Positions 1-11,350 of a DNA stretch of 64,000 nt are shown in pieces. Every line of letters starts with the position of its first letter. The first letter of the stretch is position 1. The notes beneath the pieces were generated by a model that did no database searches, was not told where the DNA came from, and saw nothing but the letters and a program-made list of their open reading frames with translations. The translations under genes were made by a program, and so were the position numbers. The stretch comes from Scalesia atractyloides (lineage: Eukaryota > Streptophyta > Magnoliopsida > Asterales > Asteraceae): positions 46,571,137 to 46,635,136 of the forward strand of contig CAMTDV010000017.1 in the NCBI GenBank assembly GCA_947069175.1. The letters are read 5' to 3'.

Positions 1-141
1 ACTGTATATTATGGGAAATATGTTTTCTGTTTCTGTTCATTTCACCTTCACGGGGGTGTTTTCAATGCAAATTTATCAACTTGAGTTTTCCACATATGAA
101 CAGAAATCTGTAAAACCGAACAGGGGCAGAGTGAAAAGAAA

Positions 142-2001
142 ATGGCGTTGTTTGCAACAGCTGTAATTTCAAGTCCCTATTTACATTTTCCGAAGAGACT
201 ATCAGTTACTCGACAAAGTATCAGATGTTCTTTGACTACATCATCAGTTTCTGCCAACTTTGACCTTAAAACCTACTGGTCAACTCTGAGAGAAGAAATT
301 AACCAGAAACTTGATGAAGCTATACCTGTTAAGTACCCAGCTCAGATCTATGAATCCATGCGCTATTCTGTTCTTGCAGAAGGAGCCAAAAGAGCACCAC
401 CCGTTATGTGTGTTGCCGCCTGTGAGCTCCTTGGTGGTAACCGCCTTGCTGCCTTCCCTACCGCTTGTGCCCTTGAGATGGTATAAGTCCCTTGAGATGC
501 TTTCGTGTTTTTTTTTTCCAACCGGCCACTGTATGTGTGTTCGCGGTCTCGTTTGGCTGGTTTTGACCGCTAACTATAGTCTCGGAGAAGACAAACCAAA
601 CCAGCCGGGGCTGGGTGGGTCAGCGAACCGGTTGGCAGTTTAACGGTTCGGTTTTGTTTGTTTGGTGATTTGAACTTATTTTTTTAATTATTAATTTGTG
701 TCAGATTTTCTAAATTGATAAAAGATAGTTTATGATTCATATTAATATTAATATTAATATTAATATTTATTAATAATTAATATTAATAATAATAATATAA
801 TAATTGCAAGATTTTGTGAATAGTTCTTTTTTATTGCGACATGTGGTTAGTTCTTTTACATACACACAATACTTGAGTTTTTGCTTATTTTTTTTTTTTT
901 TTATTCTTATAGTTAATTTTACACATATATTGTTTTCCTCTTATAACTTTTAAGATACAACGTTTTCGTATATTTGAATATACCATGAGACATGCTTATC
1001 AATATCTATTTGGTATAAATTTTATGCATAATGGAGCTCATTATAATACATATACATAACTATATCTTCTAAAATTGAAAGAAACATAAAACAACACGGG
1101 TTAAAGGTTGGTTCCATGTTTCAAACCGGGTCGGAGGATCAAACCCAAGACCACAAAAACTAAACTGAATTGTTTGGTTTCAAACCGGTCGAAATGCTTT
1201 GGTTTGAACTGTCGGTCGGTTTCATGAGTTTTTGAGCACCCTACTGGCTAGGATTAGTTATTTGATGCTTATTCTTTATTTCTAAATTAGTTGATATCCT
1301 AAGTTGGAATGTGTGTTTTATAGGTGCATGCTGCCTCTTTAATCCATGACGACTTGCCATGCATGGATGATGACCCATCCCGAAGGGGTCAACCATCCAA
1401 CCACACCGTCTTCGGGATGGACATGGCCATCTTAGCTGGCGACGCATTGTTCCCGCTTGGGTTCCGCCACATTGTCTCTCACACCCCAACTAATCTCGTC
1501 CAGGAAACCCAACTCCTTCGTGTCATAAACGAAATCGCACGAGCTGTTGGTTCCACCGGCATGGCTGCTGGTCAGTTTGTGGACCTGGAGGGCCCAGCAA
1601 ACGCCATAGACTTCATCCATGAAAAGAAGTACGGTGAGATGGGTGAATGCTCTGCTGTTTGTGGAGGACTTCTAGCTGGTGCTAACGACGATGAGATCCA
1701 ACGGCTCAGACGATACGGGAGAGCAGTCGGGATCTTGTATCAAGTGGTTGACGATTTGTTGCAAGCGAAATCATCTAAAACCAAATTAGTAGACACTGAG
1801 AAAGTTGCAGAAGAAAAGAAGGAAAAGAGTTATGTGGGTGCTTACGGCGTTGAGAAGGCGATGAAAGTGGCGGAGGATCTTAGAGCCGAAGCTAAAAACG
1901 CTTTGGAAGGGTTCGAGAAGTATGGCGAGAAGGTGTTGCCGTTATACAGTTTCGTCGATTATGCCGCTGATAGAAGTTTTAGCTTTTCTGATCAGGTTTG
2001 A
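142..2001 (+). CDS. GGR: GGPP synthase small subunit type II, two exons
   Basis: Exons 142-480 and 1324-2001 join in phase 0 to give 338 residues. In the family, this plastid protein binds a catalytic GGPP synthase and tunes prenyl diphosphate output for chlorophyll, carotenoids and some terpenes. Seen: about 38 basic, Ser/Thr-rich N-terminal residues resembling a transit peptide; two CxxxC motifs, CVAAC (90-94) and CSAVC (222-226), a hallmark of type II small subunits; the first Asp-rich motif DDLPCMD (122-128) is intact; the second reads VVDDLLQ (254-260), so the last Asp of DDxxD is gone. The C-terminal stretch ending PLYSFVDYAADRSF resembles Arabidopsis At4g38460 rather than catalytic GGPPS. 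The first ATG is used and no stop interrupts it. It is probably a functional regulatory subunit. A weakly active GGPPS paralogue is the alternative. No promoter element is obvious in the 141 bases upstream. Confidence 0.9.
481..1323 (+). other. Intron of the GGPPS small-subunit gene
   Basis: The donor is ATG|GTATAAGT at 481 and the acceptor TTTTATAG at 1323; 843 nt, phase 0, AT-rich. It holds a TTAATA-type simple repeat around 738-800 and two stretches rich in AACCGG/CCGGTT (about 600-655 and 1090-1225). The right one ends GAGCACCCTA, like a hAT-type terminus. No matching left terminus or 8-bp duplication was found. Confidence 0.85.
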
Positions 2002-2288
2002 TTCTTATTAAACTATTTGAATAATCATAATTTGATCATGTACTCAAAAGTGGTTTGCATAATCTGTTTATGTCAAATTCTACCTGTTGAGACTTGAGAT
2101 TGAATGTGTCAAGATGGGTGGGTCGGGTAATTTATTTGGTACGGATCAAAACAGGTATTTTGTTTGAATTAACCAAACCCAGCTAACCCAGTTTTTGAAT
2201 ATTTATTATCTCAGACTTTGTAAAGTGCCAAGATTTGTGCTATGTATGGAGGGTATTTGTCTTCATGATATTCAGATATGGATTAGTC

Positions 2289-3575
2289 TTTTTTTTTTTG
2301 AACAACCAATTTTATTAACACGCTAGCACGCCCCTAGCAAACAACACAAACAGAACAAAACTATAAAAACCCGAAATTACACCAGGAGTCCCAATTTAAG
2401 GACGGAATTTTAGACATCCAAGCGACTTGATCTCTTGCGGCATCTTCGCAGGGTCCGGGTGAGCATTCGAGAAGATCACTTCATTGTGTTTATTTGATAT
2501 GATCTAACATGCCAAGATAATGATCGAATGAGTCACACTTTTTCTATTGCCTAAACCTTGCGAAAAGAGATGGATACGACCCAAGTCCATGCCAAAAGCA
2601 AAACGGGTTGAATGGCGCACCAAGCTGAGACCATTTGCCATACAATGGTAGAAGTATAGCATGCAGTAAGGATACGTTCCATGGTTTCATCTTTCTCACC
2701 ACAAAACGGACAAAGGGTAAAAGAAATATTGATTCGCCTTCGGTTAAACTCCACCCTTGTAGGCAACCGGTTAAGAAGGATACGCCACCCGAAATGATAA
2801 ATGGGCAAACTAACCAAAACAGCCTTTATTAAAGTCACCCTACCTCCAATGGAATGGAAAGTGTTGAAGCTTTCCATATAGATAACCGAGCGAGATGTAA
2901 ACGTCTGAATGACCGAACTCCAGCATCTAACCGACTTCATATTACCACTGACTTTCACAGCGACTATACAAAAGGAAGCGATCCAACTTTCGTCCACCAT
3001 GTTAACCTCCCTATTGCAATTCCCAGCCATATATGCAAGATTTACTGAAATTGATTTTAAGACCCGAGACCAAGTGAAAACATCTCATGAGGCACCCAAT
3101 ATTTTGCAGATTTTTGGAAGATCGTTCTCCCATGAACATAAAATCATCCGCGAAAATTAGATGAGACAACATCGGCCCACCATTAGGAATAGATAACTCA
3201 TTAATCAAACCATCTTGACAAGACGAGGAGACAAAACTAGCTAATGCTCCATGACAAGAATGAAAATAAAAGGGGAAAGGGGATCACTTTGATGAATACC
3301 TTAGCAGTAATTGAATTCAAAGGTTGGTGATCCATTTACAACTACTGAAGAATGGGACAAAACAAATATCCCTTTTGTCCACTTCCTCCATATGGTAGGG
3401 AAATTATTTGTGCCAACACCTTATCAATACATCCCCAATTTACCGTGTAAAAGCCTTTTCAAATTCAACTTTGAAAAGAAAGTCTTTTGCTTTGGTTCTT
3501 TTAACCCACGTGGAAACCTCATTAATAATATATTCCGATCGGCAGGAAGGCCGATTGCTCTTTAGAGACCACCGA
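2289..3575 (-). pseudogene. Truncated LINE (non-LTR) reverse transcriptase remnant
   Basis: On the minus strand, broken frames match a plant LINE ORF2. In element order they are: an RT block FKVEFEKAF (about 3460-3500), an RT active-site variant SHLIFADDF with CFHLVSGLKINFSKS following (about 3050-3170), the thumb segment GGRVTLIKAVLVSLPIYHF (about 2810-2870), then a zf-RVT segment LCPFCGEKDETMERIL (about 2680-2730). The RT-to-zinc-finger segment is deleted, and stops and frameshifts are frequent. The 3' end is an A-tail, seen as 11 T at 2289-2299, preceded in element sense by TTGGTTGTTC. The 5' side is truncated near 3575, the usual outcome of LINE insertion. Not functional. Confidence 0.85.
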
Positions 3576-4322
3576 GCTAATGAGTGATGACTAACTTTAG
3601 CCTATTCGCCAAAACTTTAGATTTTAGGTGGTAATGACTAAATTCAAACTGGCCTGTAATGCAACTTGTAAAACTAAAAACTCAATCCAAATTTGGTTTG
3701 AATTTTGGTTTTTTCAAATCCTATTTATATAATGAGCATTTGTATCTATGCATGACTAGATTTTAAATCCGAACCAAAAAAAAAAAAAAAACAAACCCGG
3801 GCATTAGAAAAACTGGGTTTTTTAAATCGAATCCGAACCTGATCCTACCCATAGGGTAGGGACCGGGTATCCATATTTTGTTTAAAACCCGAACCCGGGT
3901 TTTCGTAGTACCCGGACATGTTGTGTACAACTGCTTTTTTTAAACGTTTAGAGCTTGTGTGAGACTTTTTTGAGCAAATTTCAAGGCATACAATATGTAT
4001 AAATAAAGGTTTTCATTATATTTCTATGTTTTATGCTAAAAAAAATGAATCGAAAAACCTGATCTGCATCTGAACCCGAACCATACTCAACCAATACCCG
4101 ACAAATACCCGAACCCTACCCGGACCCGGAAATAAGGTATTGTATTGATAACCCGAACTCGGGCCCTACCCGAACCCGGGTACACAGATTTTCTAGCCAA
4201 TACCCGGACCCCGAACCCGACCTGGGTATGGTCAACACCCAAAAAGTCAAAACCCGATCATACCCGTATCCGAGTATATACCCGAACATGGGTATTAAAA
4301 AAACCCAGTTTGTGCACACTCT

Positions 4323-4341
4323 CCCCCCCCCCCCCCCCCCC
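4323..4341. repeat. Homopolymer of 19 C
   Basis: Nineteen consecutive C follow CT at 4321-4322. Such a run is uncommon in plant DNA, and its length is prone to sequencing error. Confidence 0.9.
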
Positions 4342-4593
4342 TCTTTCTTACTCTCACTTTAGAATTGGTATTTGACAATAGCTTCTAGGACAACCAAAAC
4401 ATCAAATGGGCTCCTTAGTTGTTAATGAAAATGCCGTTCCGAAGAAAAAAAAATCAAATGGGCTAGGTTGTATCGAAACAAAAAATGTAGATCCCTCTTG
4501 AAATACTCAAAAACCGACAAATCAATTCCAGATAATGTATCCTTAATTTGTTTGATTATTTATAAAAATAATAATAATTTATTTATACAAAAT

Positions 4594-4598
4594 AATAC

Positions 4599-4640
<42 letters not shown>
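4594..4640. repeat. (AAT)n microsatellite
   Basis: Near-perfect trinucleotide run following a looser AAT-rich stretch that begins near 4565. Confidence 0.9.
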
Positions 4641-4641
<1 letters not shown>

Positions 4642-4727
4642 TGATTTATTAAAAAAAATACATTTTATTACCCAGTAGAAACAGAGCCATTCTCAAATAC
4701 CGGTTGATAATCACTATGTACCCGGAA

Positions 4728-5279
4728 GATGAAATCCGCCTGATATGTCGTAAAGCTTGTATGGATAAATACGGGGAGTACGCGGTTCATTGTAAAGAGC
4801 TTCCAGGGTGCAAATATTGGCATGACTAGGTGCAAGATGTTTTATGGGACATCCTGAGAAGAGCTGGGATTTCTGCTAAGAAAGAGGCCACTGTCAATTT
4901 CCTCACGGATCCTATGGAAGGGATATCTACTCTACGACCAGCGGATCTGCTTGTCTTTGGCTGGGCTGGGGGGAAACATGCTTGTGTGGACCTCACGGGG
5001 GTTTCCCCTTTGGTTGGTTTAAGGGAAAACGAGTTTGTAGGTGGACAAGCAGCAAGAAAGGCAGAATCAAAGAAAATGGATAAGCACGCTAAAACTTGCG
5101 CAGAGAACCGGCATGTCTTTGTCCTTTTTGCTTTTGATATATTTAGCTCTCTAGTAACAGAAGTTATCGATTTCTTGATCAGGGCCCAACGGGTCATCCA
5201 TAACAATTTTTCAACCCTAGGGGCAAGGCAAGGAGAGACGACGCAGCTTGTTGCCCGTCTACCTTCTGTTTTGATGTAA
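4728..5279 (+). pseudogene. Retroelement-associated zinc-knuckle / endonuclease-like ORF, one stop
   Basis: Read in one frame, the stretch gives a Cys/His-rich segment (CRKACMDKYGEYAVHC), a TAG stop at 4827-4829, then about 149 residues to a stop at 5277. The second part contains LRPADLLVFGWAGG followed by ACVDLTGVSPL, a pattern I recall from plant proteins linked to reverse transcriptases, compatible with a PD-(D/E)xK-like nuclease core (Asp, then D-x-T after a strand). That fold is inference. No reverse transcriptase lies beside it; the piece looks stranded. The opposite strand is open across the same stretch, but the conserved words read only on plus. Function unproven. Confidence 0.5.
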
Positions 5280-5302
5280 CTTGACAAGTTTTTTTGGTGA
5301 GA

Positions 5303-5307
5303 TATAA
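5303..5307. repeat. Target site duplication TATAA (left), outer gypsy
   Basis: TATAA lies directly before the LTR; the same five bases follow the other LTR at 25274-25278. Confidence 0.9.
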
Positions 5308-7231
5308 TGTCACACCCTAACCGATGGCGGAATCATCGGGGCGCGGCACTAGGCGAATCAGACTGCTCAAGAGAATCCATAACAACTATTAAAATGACAA
5401 TATTTAAAAGTCTAATTTCCCATACAATTAAAAAATATATTTCAAATAGTCAATACAGATTTCATGTCTCTCAAACAAAACTAATCCGACAACTTAGATT
5501 TTTATTGTGGGTTTCTAGATGTCCTATCCGTTTGCAGCATAAGCTAATCCATCAACCTGTCACACACGTTAAAATAAAAGTCAATATAATAAGTAAAGGT
5601 GAGTACACAGGTTTAATAGCATAATAGTAGCGATAAAGCGTTTACGCATAACCAGCATGGGACACGTAGAGAAGCGAATCTAAGTACGCTAACAACAATG
5701 ATACAAGCTAACCAACACGACTGTGAGGTGGAGTATGCGCGATACGTGTTTACAACGGCGAACACGCACGTGAAGTTAATATGTGAGCCTTAACAACCCC
5801 CGAACCAATCGGGTGCTGAGTCCAAACTATAGTACTATCGTTGCTAAGGGTGGTCTGCGAGTCCTCATCATTTACACATAGCAAACAAACATTCAACGAT
5901 TCACGTATAACATGCGAGAGCGGTTGGCGTTTAAAAAGTTTAACGTTGTGTGTAACGTGTTTTGATATAGAGAACGTATGTAACACCCAAAGTGCGTCTA
6001 AGCGAAAAAGGGTTCAAGTATACTCATAGTGGGTGCGTAACAATGAACACCGAGAGTTGATGTGAGGGGAGAAAGAGTGTCGGTTTAGTCTGCGCGTAGT
6101 AACAGAAGTGCATCAGTCTTCTAAAGTGTGGAAACAGTCGGAACGGAGAGTAGTGCGGGAATAGCTTATTTTCGTAAATATTTCATGCGAAAATGCCTAT
6201 TTTGTGTCCAAAATCGAGTGTTTTCGCGTCTTTCTTTGGGAAATCGAGTGTTCATCCCTCCAACCTTAGGCTACTAATCAACCTAGCGTCAGAGAGGTCT
6301 TTTGAGCAAGCGAGTCTCTTGTATGAACTCGGACTAGACCGTGTGAACCAAGTATAGTTCACGCGAGCCAGTCCAGATCGCACAAGTAACTGTTCTTGCG
6401 TCTTGGTACGTTCGGGATTGAGACTTCGTTTGAAACAAATGTATTTTCGAGTCCATTTCGTGACGGTTTCGACTGTGCTTCGTTCCACTATTTAGTGAAC
6501 GAAACCTTAGTCGGTTGTTGTCTATTTTTGTGTGAAAATCGATTTATAAAACAGTTTTGTTAGGATAAACACTTGGTGAGTTGAAACAACGAGGTTTCTA
6601 CCTTGAGAAGCCAAAGCTAACTCAAATATACTCGGTTAAGTGTGAATACAAGTTGAAAATCAGAAAGTTTTATGAAAAAGATGAAGGTTTTCGTAAACAG
6701 AGAAGTTTAGATGTAATCGGAGATAATTCTCATGCAAAATCGTTGTGATTCGCGTGAAAAACGTAGTCTTCTAACTGGAACAGAGAAAAAGAGCTAGAGA
6801 GCGTTTTGGTGCGATAGGTCAGCAAGGGAGCACGAATGTTAAGGTCAGTTTTTATAGGAGAAGGGATGGGAGGTAGCGTCTGGCAAGATTTTCGTGTGGA
6901 AAATGCCATTTTCGTGCCAAAATATGCCATTTTCATGCCAAAATTGCCATTTCGTATGAAAATGGAAATTTTCTTATGAATTTTTTTTGGTTAGGTTAAG
7001 TTCGTTAAACGTTTTCGTGAGACGTTAAGCGTTGCGTAAATAAATAAATAAAAGAGTGCGATAGAGCGAGTGAGAGCATTGCGAGTATTAGGCGATTAAT
7101 TTCGTTTAAATAAGCGTTATAAAATGAATTTAAAATAGATTTACCATTATATTTTGAATCCCGGATTACAAACGGTTACAAAAAGAGATAACGGTAGTAC
7201 AGAACAACCGAGAAAAAGTCGGGTTGTTACA
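5308..7231 (-). repeat. 3' LTR of the outer gypsy element
   Basis: 1,924 bp. A minus-strand TATA box (TATAAAAA, plus TTTTTATA at 6849-6856) marks the U3/R side. CGTTCCACTATTTAGTGAACG-type hairpin at 6481-6501. A second inverted repeat near 6328-6372 has GTGAAC/GTTCAC at its core. The 18-bp palindrome of the inner element is absent. Confidence 0.85.
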
Positions 7232-7248
7232 GTCACCCCTACTTTAGG
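7232..7248 (-). other. Polypurine tract, outer gypsy
   Basis: In element sense CCTAAAGTAGGGGTGAC abuts the 3' LTR. This purine-rich stretch is the expected plus-strand primer for reverse transcription. Confidence 0.75.
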
Positions 7249-7265
7249 AAATTTCGTCCCAAAAT

Positions 7266-7499
7266 TTAAGTAGTAGAAGTAACAAAGAGATGTGGATGTT
7301 TAGCCTTCATATCACTTTCGAGTTCCCAACTAAACTCGGCGCCGCGTTTGCCTTCCCACCTGACCTTTACAATGGGGATGCGACTGCGTCGGAGCTTCTT
7401 GATTTCTCGGTCCATGATTTCTATTGGCTTTTCCACGAAGTGGAGACTCTCGTTTATTTGCAAATCTTCAAGTGGCACATGAATATTTCCTTCAGCTAA
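7266..7499 (-). pseudogene. Chromodomain-like C-terminus of outer gypsy pol
   Basis: About 70 residues after the integrase end include FVEKPIEIMDREIKKL and IPIVKVRWEGKRGAEFSWE, the usual end of Tekay/Del-type chromovirus polyproteins. In the family this domain directs integration to heterochromatin. It stops just inside the polypurine tract. The sequence here is open but separated from the upstream integrase by frameshifts, so it is part of a dead polyprotein. Confidence 0.75.
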
Positions 7500-8644
7500 A
7501 CACTTTTTGAGGTTTGAGACGTGGAAAGTCGGATGTACGTTGCTGGTAATTCGAGTCGGTAGGCCACTTTGCCAATTCTTTCCAGAATCTTAAAGGGACC
7601 CACGTATCGTGGCGCTAGTTTCTCTTTCTTTTCAAATCGGATCACTCCTTTTCAAGGTGAAACCTTTAAGAGAACGTGATCTCCAACTTCGAATTGTAGG
7701 GGCTTGCGGCGCTTATCGGCATAACTCTTTTGACGACTTTAAGCTTTCAGAAAATTGTCTCTAACTTGGAGAATCTTGTCTTTCGTCTCTTGAATTAACT
7801 TGGGATCGGCGACCTATGCTTCTCCGATCTCGTGCCAAACATTAGGCGACCGACATTTTCTGCCGTATAGTGCCTCAAATGGTGTCATTTGAATACTAGT
7901 ATGATAACTATTATTGTACGAAAATTGTATGAAAGGTAAATGCGAATCCCAATTACCACCGAAATCTATAACACACGATCGAAGCATGTCTTCAAGGGTG
8001 CGAATCGTACATTCAGTCTGACCGTCGGTCTGGGGATGGAATGCGGTACTGAGGTCAAGAGTCGTACCGAGTGCAGTTTGAAAAGTTTCCCAGAGACGTG
8101 AAGTAAAGCGACCGTCGCAATCAGAGATGATGTCACGAGGCGTCCCGTGTCGACAAATGACTTCGTCGGTATAGATTCGTGCTTATCGTTCTACCTTATA
8201 GTCTTCTCGTATGGCAATAAAATGAGCAGATTTTGTGAGGTGATCGACGATAACCCAAATGCTATCGTGACCAGAAGTGGTGCGAGGGAGTTTTGTAATA
8301 AAATCCATAGCTATACTCTCCCATTTCCACATCGGGATATCGGGTTGCTCGAGCAAGCCAGAGGGTCGTTGATGTTCGGCTTTAACTTTCGCACAAGTTA
8401 AGTATTTCGAAACATACAGAGCGATATCATTTTTCATGCCCGGCCACCAATACCTAGAACTGAAGTCCTGGTACATCTTGTCGGCATTGGGGTGAATGGA
8501 ATATCGAGACTTATAGGCTTCGGTCATTAGTAACTCTCGAAGGTTATTGCGGCTAGGGATCCACATGCGATTCAGAAAATAATAGATCCCGTTAGACTTA
8601 TTCTCCAGCTGGGTTTCGGCACCACATTTCATTTCCTCATACAA
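7500..8644 (-). pseudogene. Integrase of the outer gypsy element, broken
   Basis: Minus-strand frames carry the zinc-binding region (YSIHPNADKMYQDF, then a Cys pair degraded to YLTC), the catalytic core with MDFITKLP (first Asp), a stop after KVER where the relative at 14089-14843 continues LARIYTDEV, DCDGRF (second Asp) and DGQTE (Glu) followed by ALYGRKCRSP. The C-terminal part leading to the chromodomain is spread over shifted frames at 7500-7740. In the family, integrase joins cDNA to host DNA. The Leu-to-stop change and several indels make it non-functional. Confidence 0.8.
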
Positions 8645-8659
8645 GGTATTCTCAATGAA

Positions 8660-9310
8660 TCATGCATGTTGCGTTTCGCGAATCATGGTTTCAAGTTTAT
8701 TCTGGGCTTGAACGTCATGAACGCTATACACATAGCTCCGTCGACTAAGAGCATCGGCTACGACGTTTGCCTTGCCGGGATGGTAGCGTATCTCACAATC
8801 ATAGTCGTTGAGAAGTTCAACCCATCTGCGTTGGCTCATGTTTAGTTCTTTCTGGTTAAAGATGTGTTGTAAGCTCTTATGGTCAGTGAAAACCGTACAC
8901 TTTGTACCATAAAGGTAGTGTCGCCATATCTTTAACACAAAAACAACTGCACCGAGCTCGAGATCATGGGTAGTGTAGTTCTTCTCGTGGATCTTGAGTT
9001 GTCGAGACACATACGCGATAGCCTTGTCTCGTTGCATGAGAACACAACCGAGACCTAGGTTAGAGGCATCGCAGTAAACGACGAAATAGTCGTCTCCGTC
9101 GGGAAGTGCGAGTACAGGAGCGTTGCAAAGCATAAGCTTGAGATTCTGAAAGGATTCCTCCTGTTTGGAACCCCAAACAAAAGGTTTATCCTTTAAGTCA
9201 AAGAGGTGAGGGGTACGACGGTTTTTGAAAAGTCGGCGATGAATCGGCGGTAGTAACCTGCCAATCCAAGTAAAGAACGGATTTCGGATGAATTCTTCGG
9301 GGTATTCCAA
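8660..9310 (-). pseudogene. RNase H of the outer gypsy element
   Basis: One open stretch of 216 codons holds the RT tail and RNase H. The expected acidic residues are in place: VYCDASN, HDLELGAV, FTDHKSL and ADALSR. In the family this domain removes genomic RNA during reverse transcription. Its first ~30 codons are out of frame relative to the RT tail expected there (the inner element shows the usual pattern), so a frameshift separates it from RT upstream. The domain core looks undamaged although the polyprotein is broken. Confidence 0.85.
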
Positions 9311-10003
9311 CTCTTTACAGCTTCAATTTTGGTGGGATCGACGTGGATTCCTTGGTCGTTGACGAGGTGACTGAGAAATTGAACTTCATTAAGTCAGAAT
9401 TCACACTTGGAGAACTTGGCATAAAGACGATTTCCTTGAAGAAGTTCGAGAACTAAACGAAGATGTCGTGCGTGTTCGGCTCTCGACTTCGAGTAAATAA
9501 GAATATCATCGATGAAAACAATGACGAAACGATCCAAGAAGGCTTTGCACACACGATTCATCAAGTACATGAAGACCGCGGGCGCGTTTGTGAGTCCAAA
9601 AGGCATGACCACGAATTCATAATGGCCATAGCGAGTACGAAAGGCGGTTTTTGGAATGTCTTGCTCATGTACACGTAGCTGGTGGTATCCGGAACGTAAA
9701 TCAATCTTCGAAAAACAAGTAGCACCTTGGAGTTGGTCAAATAAATCGTTGATTTGAGGAAAAGGGTAGCGGTTCTTAATTGTAAGCTTGTTAAGTTCCC
9801 TATAGTCGATGCACATTCGGAACGACCCATCCTTCTTTTTCACAAAAAGGGCGGGTGCTCCCTAAGGTGATGTGCTCGGGCGTATAAAGCCTTTATCAAG
9901 AAGTTCTTGAAGTTGGCTAGATAGCTCACGCATTTCGGATGGTGCAAGGCGATAGGGAGCTTTAGCGACAAGTGTAGCACCGGGGATTATATCAATACGA
10001 AAC
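9311..10003 (-). pseudogene. Reverse transcriptase of the outer gypsy element
   Basis: RT blocks run in order: APYRLAPSEMRELSSQLQEL, DKGFIRPSTSP, a TAG stop at 9862-9864 where the inner element has Trp (SPWGAP), KKKDGSFRMCIDYRELNK, QINDLFDQLQGATCFSKIDL, the active-site strand VFIDDILIYSKS, and LLQGNRLYAKFSKCEF, followed by another stop. FIDD is the normal Ty3/gypsy form of the YxDD box. The Trp-to-stop change (TGG to TAG) alone would inactivate it. Confidence 0.85.
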
Positions 10004-11345
10004 TCGATATCACGAGTAAGGGGTAAACTGGGTAATTCGTCGGGAAAGACCTTAGGAAATCACAAACGGGTACGTCTTTCAAGGTTTTCTTCTCATTCTC
10101 CGGTTTCACAATATGGGCTAGGAAAGCGTTGTACTCCTTGCACAAGTACTTGTTCGCTTGGACACACGACATAAGCTTCAATTCTTTTGAGGGTACATCG
10201 CCATAGACATGTAGCTGATCACCGTTTGTAAGGGGAAAACAAATCATTTTATCGTGACAGATAACTTCGGCATGGTTTTAACGTAGGAAATCCATGCCTA
10301 CTATGACATCAAAGCTACCTAATTGCATAGGTATGAGATCGATCGAGAAACTGTGATTGTTGAGTTCGAGAATACAATCACGTAGAACGGAGTTAACGGT
10401 AATGGTTCTTCCGGTGCGATTTCGATGTCGAAGGTCTTTGGGAGGTTAGCGCGTTTATATTTCAGAAGCCTTTCGAATTCTAACGATACAAAACAGTTAT
10501 CAGCTCCAGTATCAAATAAGCAAGAAGCATAAATACCATTAATGAGGAACGTACCATTGACAACATTGTTGTCGTTCTGAGCCTGACGGATGATGTTGAA
10601 AGCTCTTCCATGCACAGCCTGTGGTTGTTGCTGCTGTTGTGCCTGTTGTTGAGGCTGCTGTTGCTGCGGTTCTTGTTTCACAACACGATTCGGGAAGACA
10701 TTGCTGAAGTGGTTTGGATCACTACATGTGTAGTACGCATATGCTTGTACAGCTGGTGCTTGTGGAGCTTGATTGACTGGCATAGCATTGAGAGGAGCTG
10801 TCAGTGCTGCGAGAGCGAGAGGAGCTTGCTGACGTGGACCAGTGCGGCTGTGTGCCGTGAAGTGCCCATAGATGTTACAGTTAGCACAAAAGCGGAAGTT
10901 TCCTCCAACTGCATGATGATAAGTGCACTTAGGGCACAGAGGATGAGTTCCAGTGTACGCACGCTTAGCAGCTGGTACGTTGGGAGTAGCACCTTGGCGA
11001 GACTGAGAGTTCAGTACTTGGACTACTGCACAGTTCTTGTTGTTGCCCTTTCGCTTACGATTCTTTTGATTTGACTTGGAGGCTTGAGATGGTGTGGCGT
11101 CGACGCTTGGCTCAACAGTAGCTTGGCTAAGATTCTTAGTCGGGACCTTGAAAACCCCAGCCAAGACTCGCCTGTCGTTGATCTCGGCTGCGAGTTGGTA
11201 AGTTTCCTCAATAGTAGCCGGTCTCGCTGCTTGAACAAAGTCGGCGACACAGTCGGGGAGAGCACAGAGATACTTTTTTATGGATTTCTTGGTGGTGTCC
11301 ACTTGGCCTGGACAGATGATGCTGAGCTGCTTGAAGCGGGCAGTA
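10004..11345 (-). pseudogene. Gag C-terminal half and protease of the outer gypsy element
   Basis: Beginning at the AGACC duplication, the frame continues gag (TARFKQLSIICPGQVDTTKK), then a Cys-rich segment (CPKCTYHHAVGGNFRF, CANCNIYGHF), a second knuckle decayed to CSDPNHFSNVFP, a Gln-rich tract (about 10620-10680), and a protease with LFDTGADNCFVS. A frameshift near 10400 ends the protease; 9987-10247 holds the protease-RT linker in another frame. The N-terminal half of the same gag lies 10.4 kb away at 21800-22311, on the other side of the inner element. Confidence 0.85.
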
Positions 11346-11350
11346 AGACC
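11346..11350. repeat. Target site duplication AGACC (left), inner gypsy
   Basis: AGACC directly precedes TGTCACACC and is repeated after the other LTR at 21795-21799. Removing the insert and one copy rejoins the outer gag frame. Confidence 0.92.

Larger units (their letters stand above)
3576..4727. other. Intergenic stretch with CCCGAA-rich block and simple repeats
   Basis: No gene is seen. 3780-4320 is dense in degenerate CCCGAA, ACCCG and GGGTA words in both orientations, like the subterminal repeats of the hAT-type element at 52462-53296, but no termini or target duplication could be fixed. The block ends at a 19-C run. An (AAT)n run lies near 4594-4640. Confidence 0.55.

Noticed and set aside
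311..643. 110-codon frame overlapping exon 1 of the GGPPS-like gene
   Set aside because: It is in a different frame, crosses the GT donor into the intron and has no family similarity.
481..1323. hAT-type element within the intron
   Set aside because: Only one terminus-like end (GAGCACCCTA) is seen; no matching left end or 8-bp duplication was found.
4145..4375. Arg/Thr/Pro-rich frame in the CCCGAA block
   Set aside because: It is a translation of short GC-rich repeats, and the opposite strand is open too.
10610..11074. Plus-strand Leu-rich frame opposite gypsy gag
   Set aside because: It is the complement of the Gln-rich tract and knuckles of gag on minus; the hydrophobic runs are not membrane segments.
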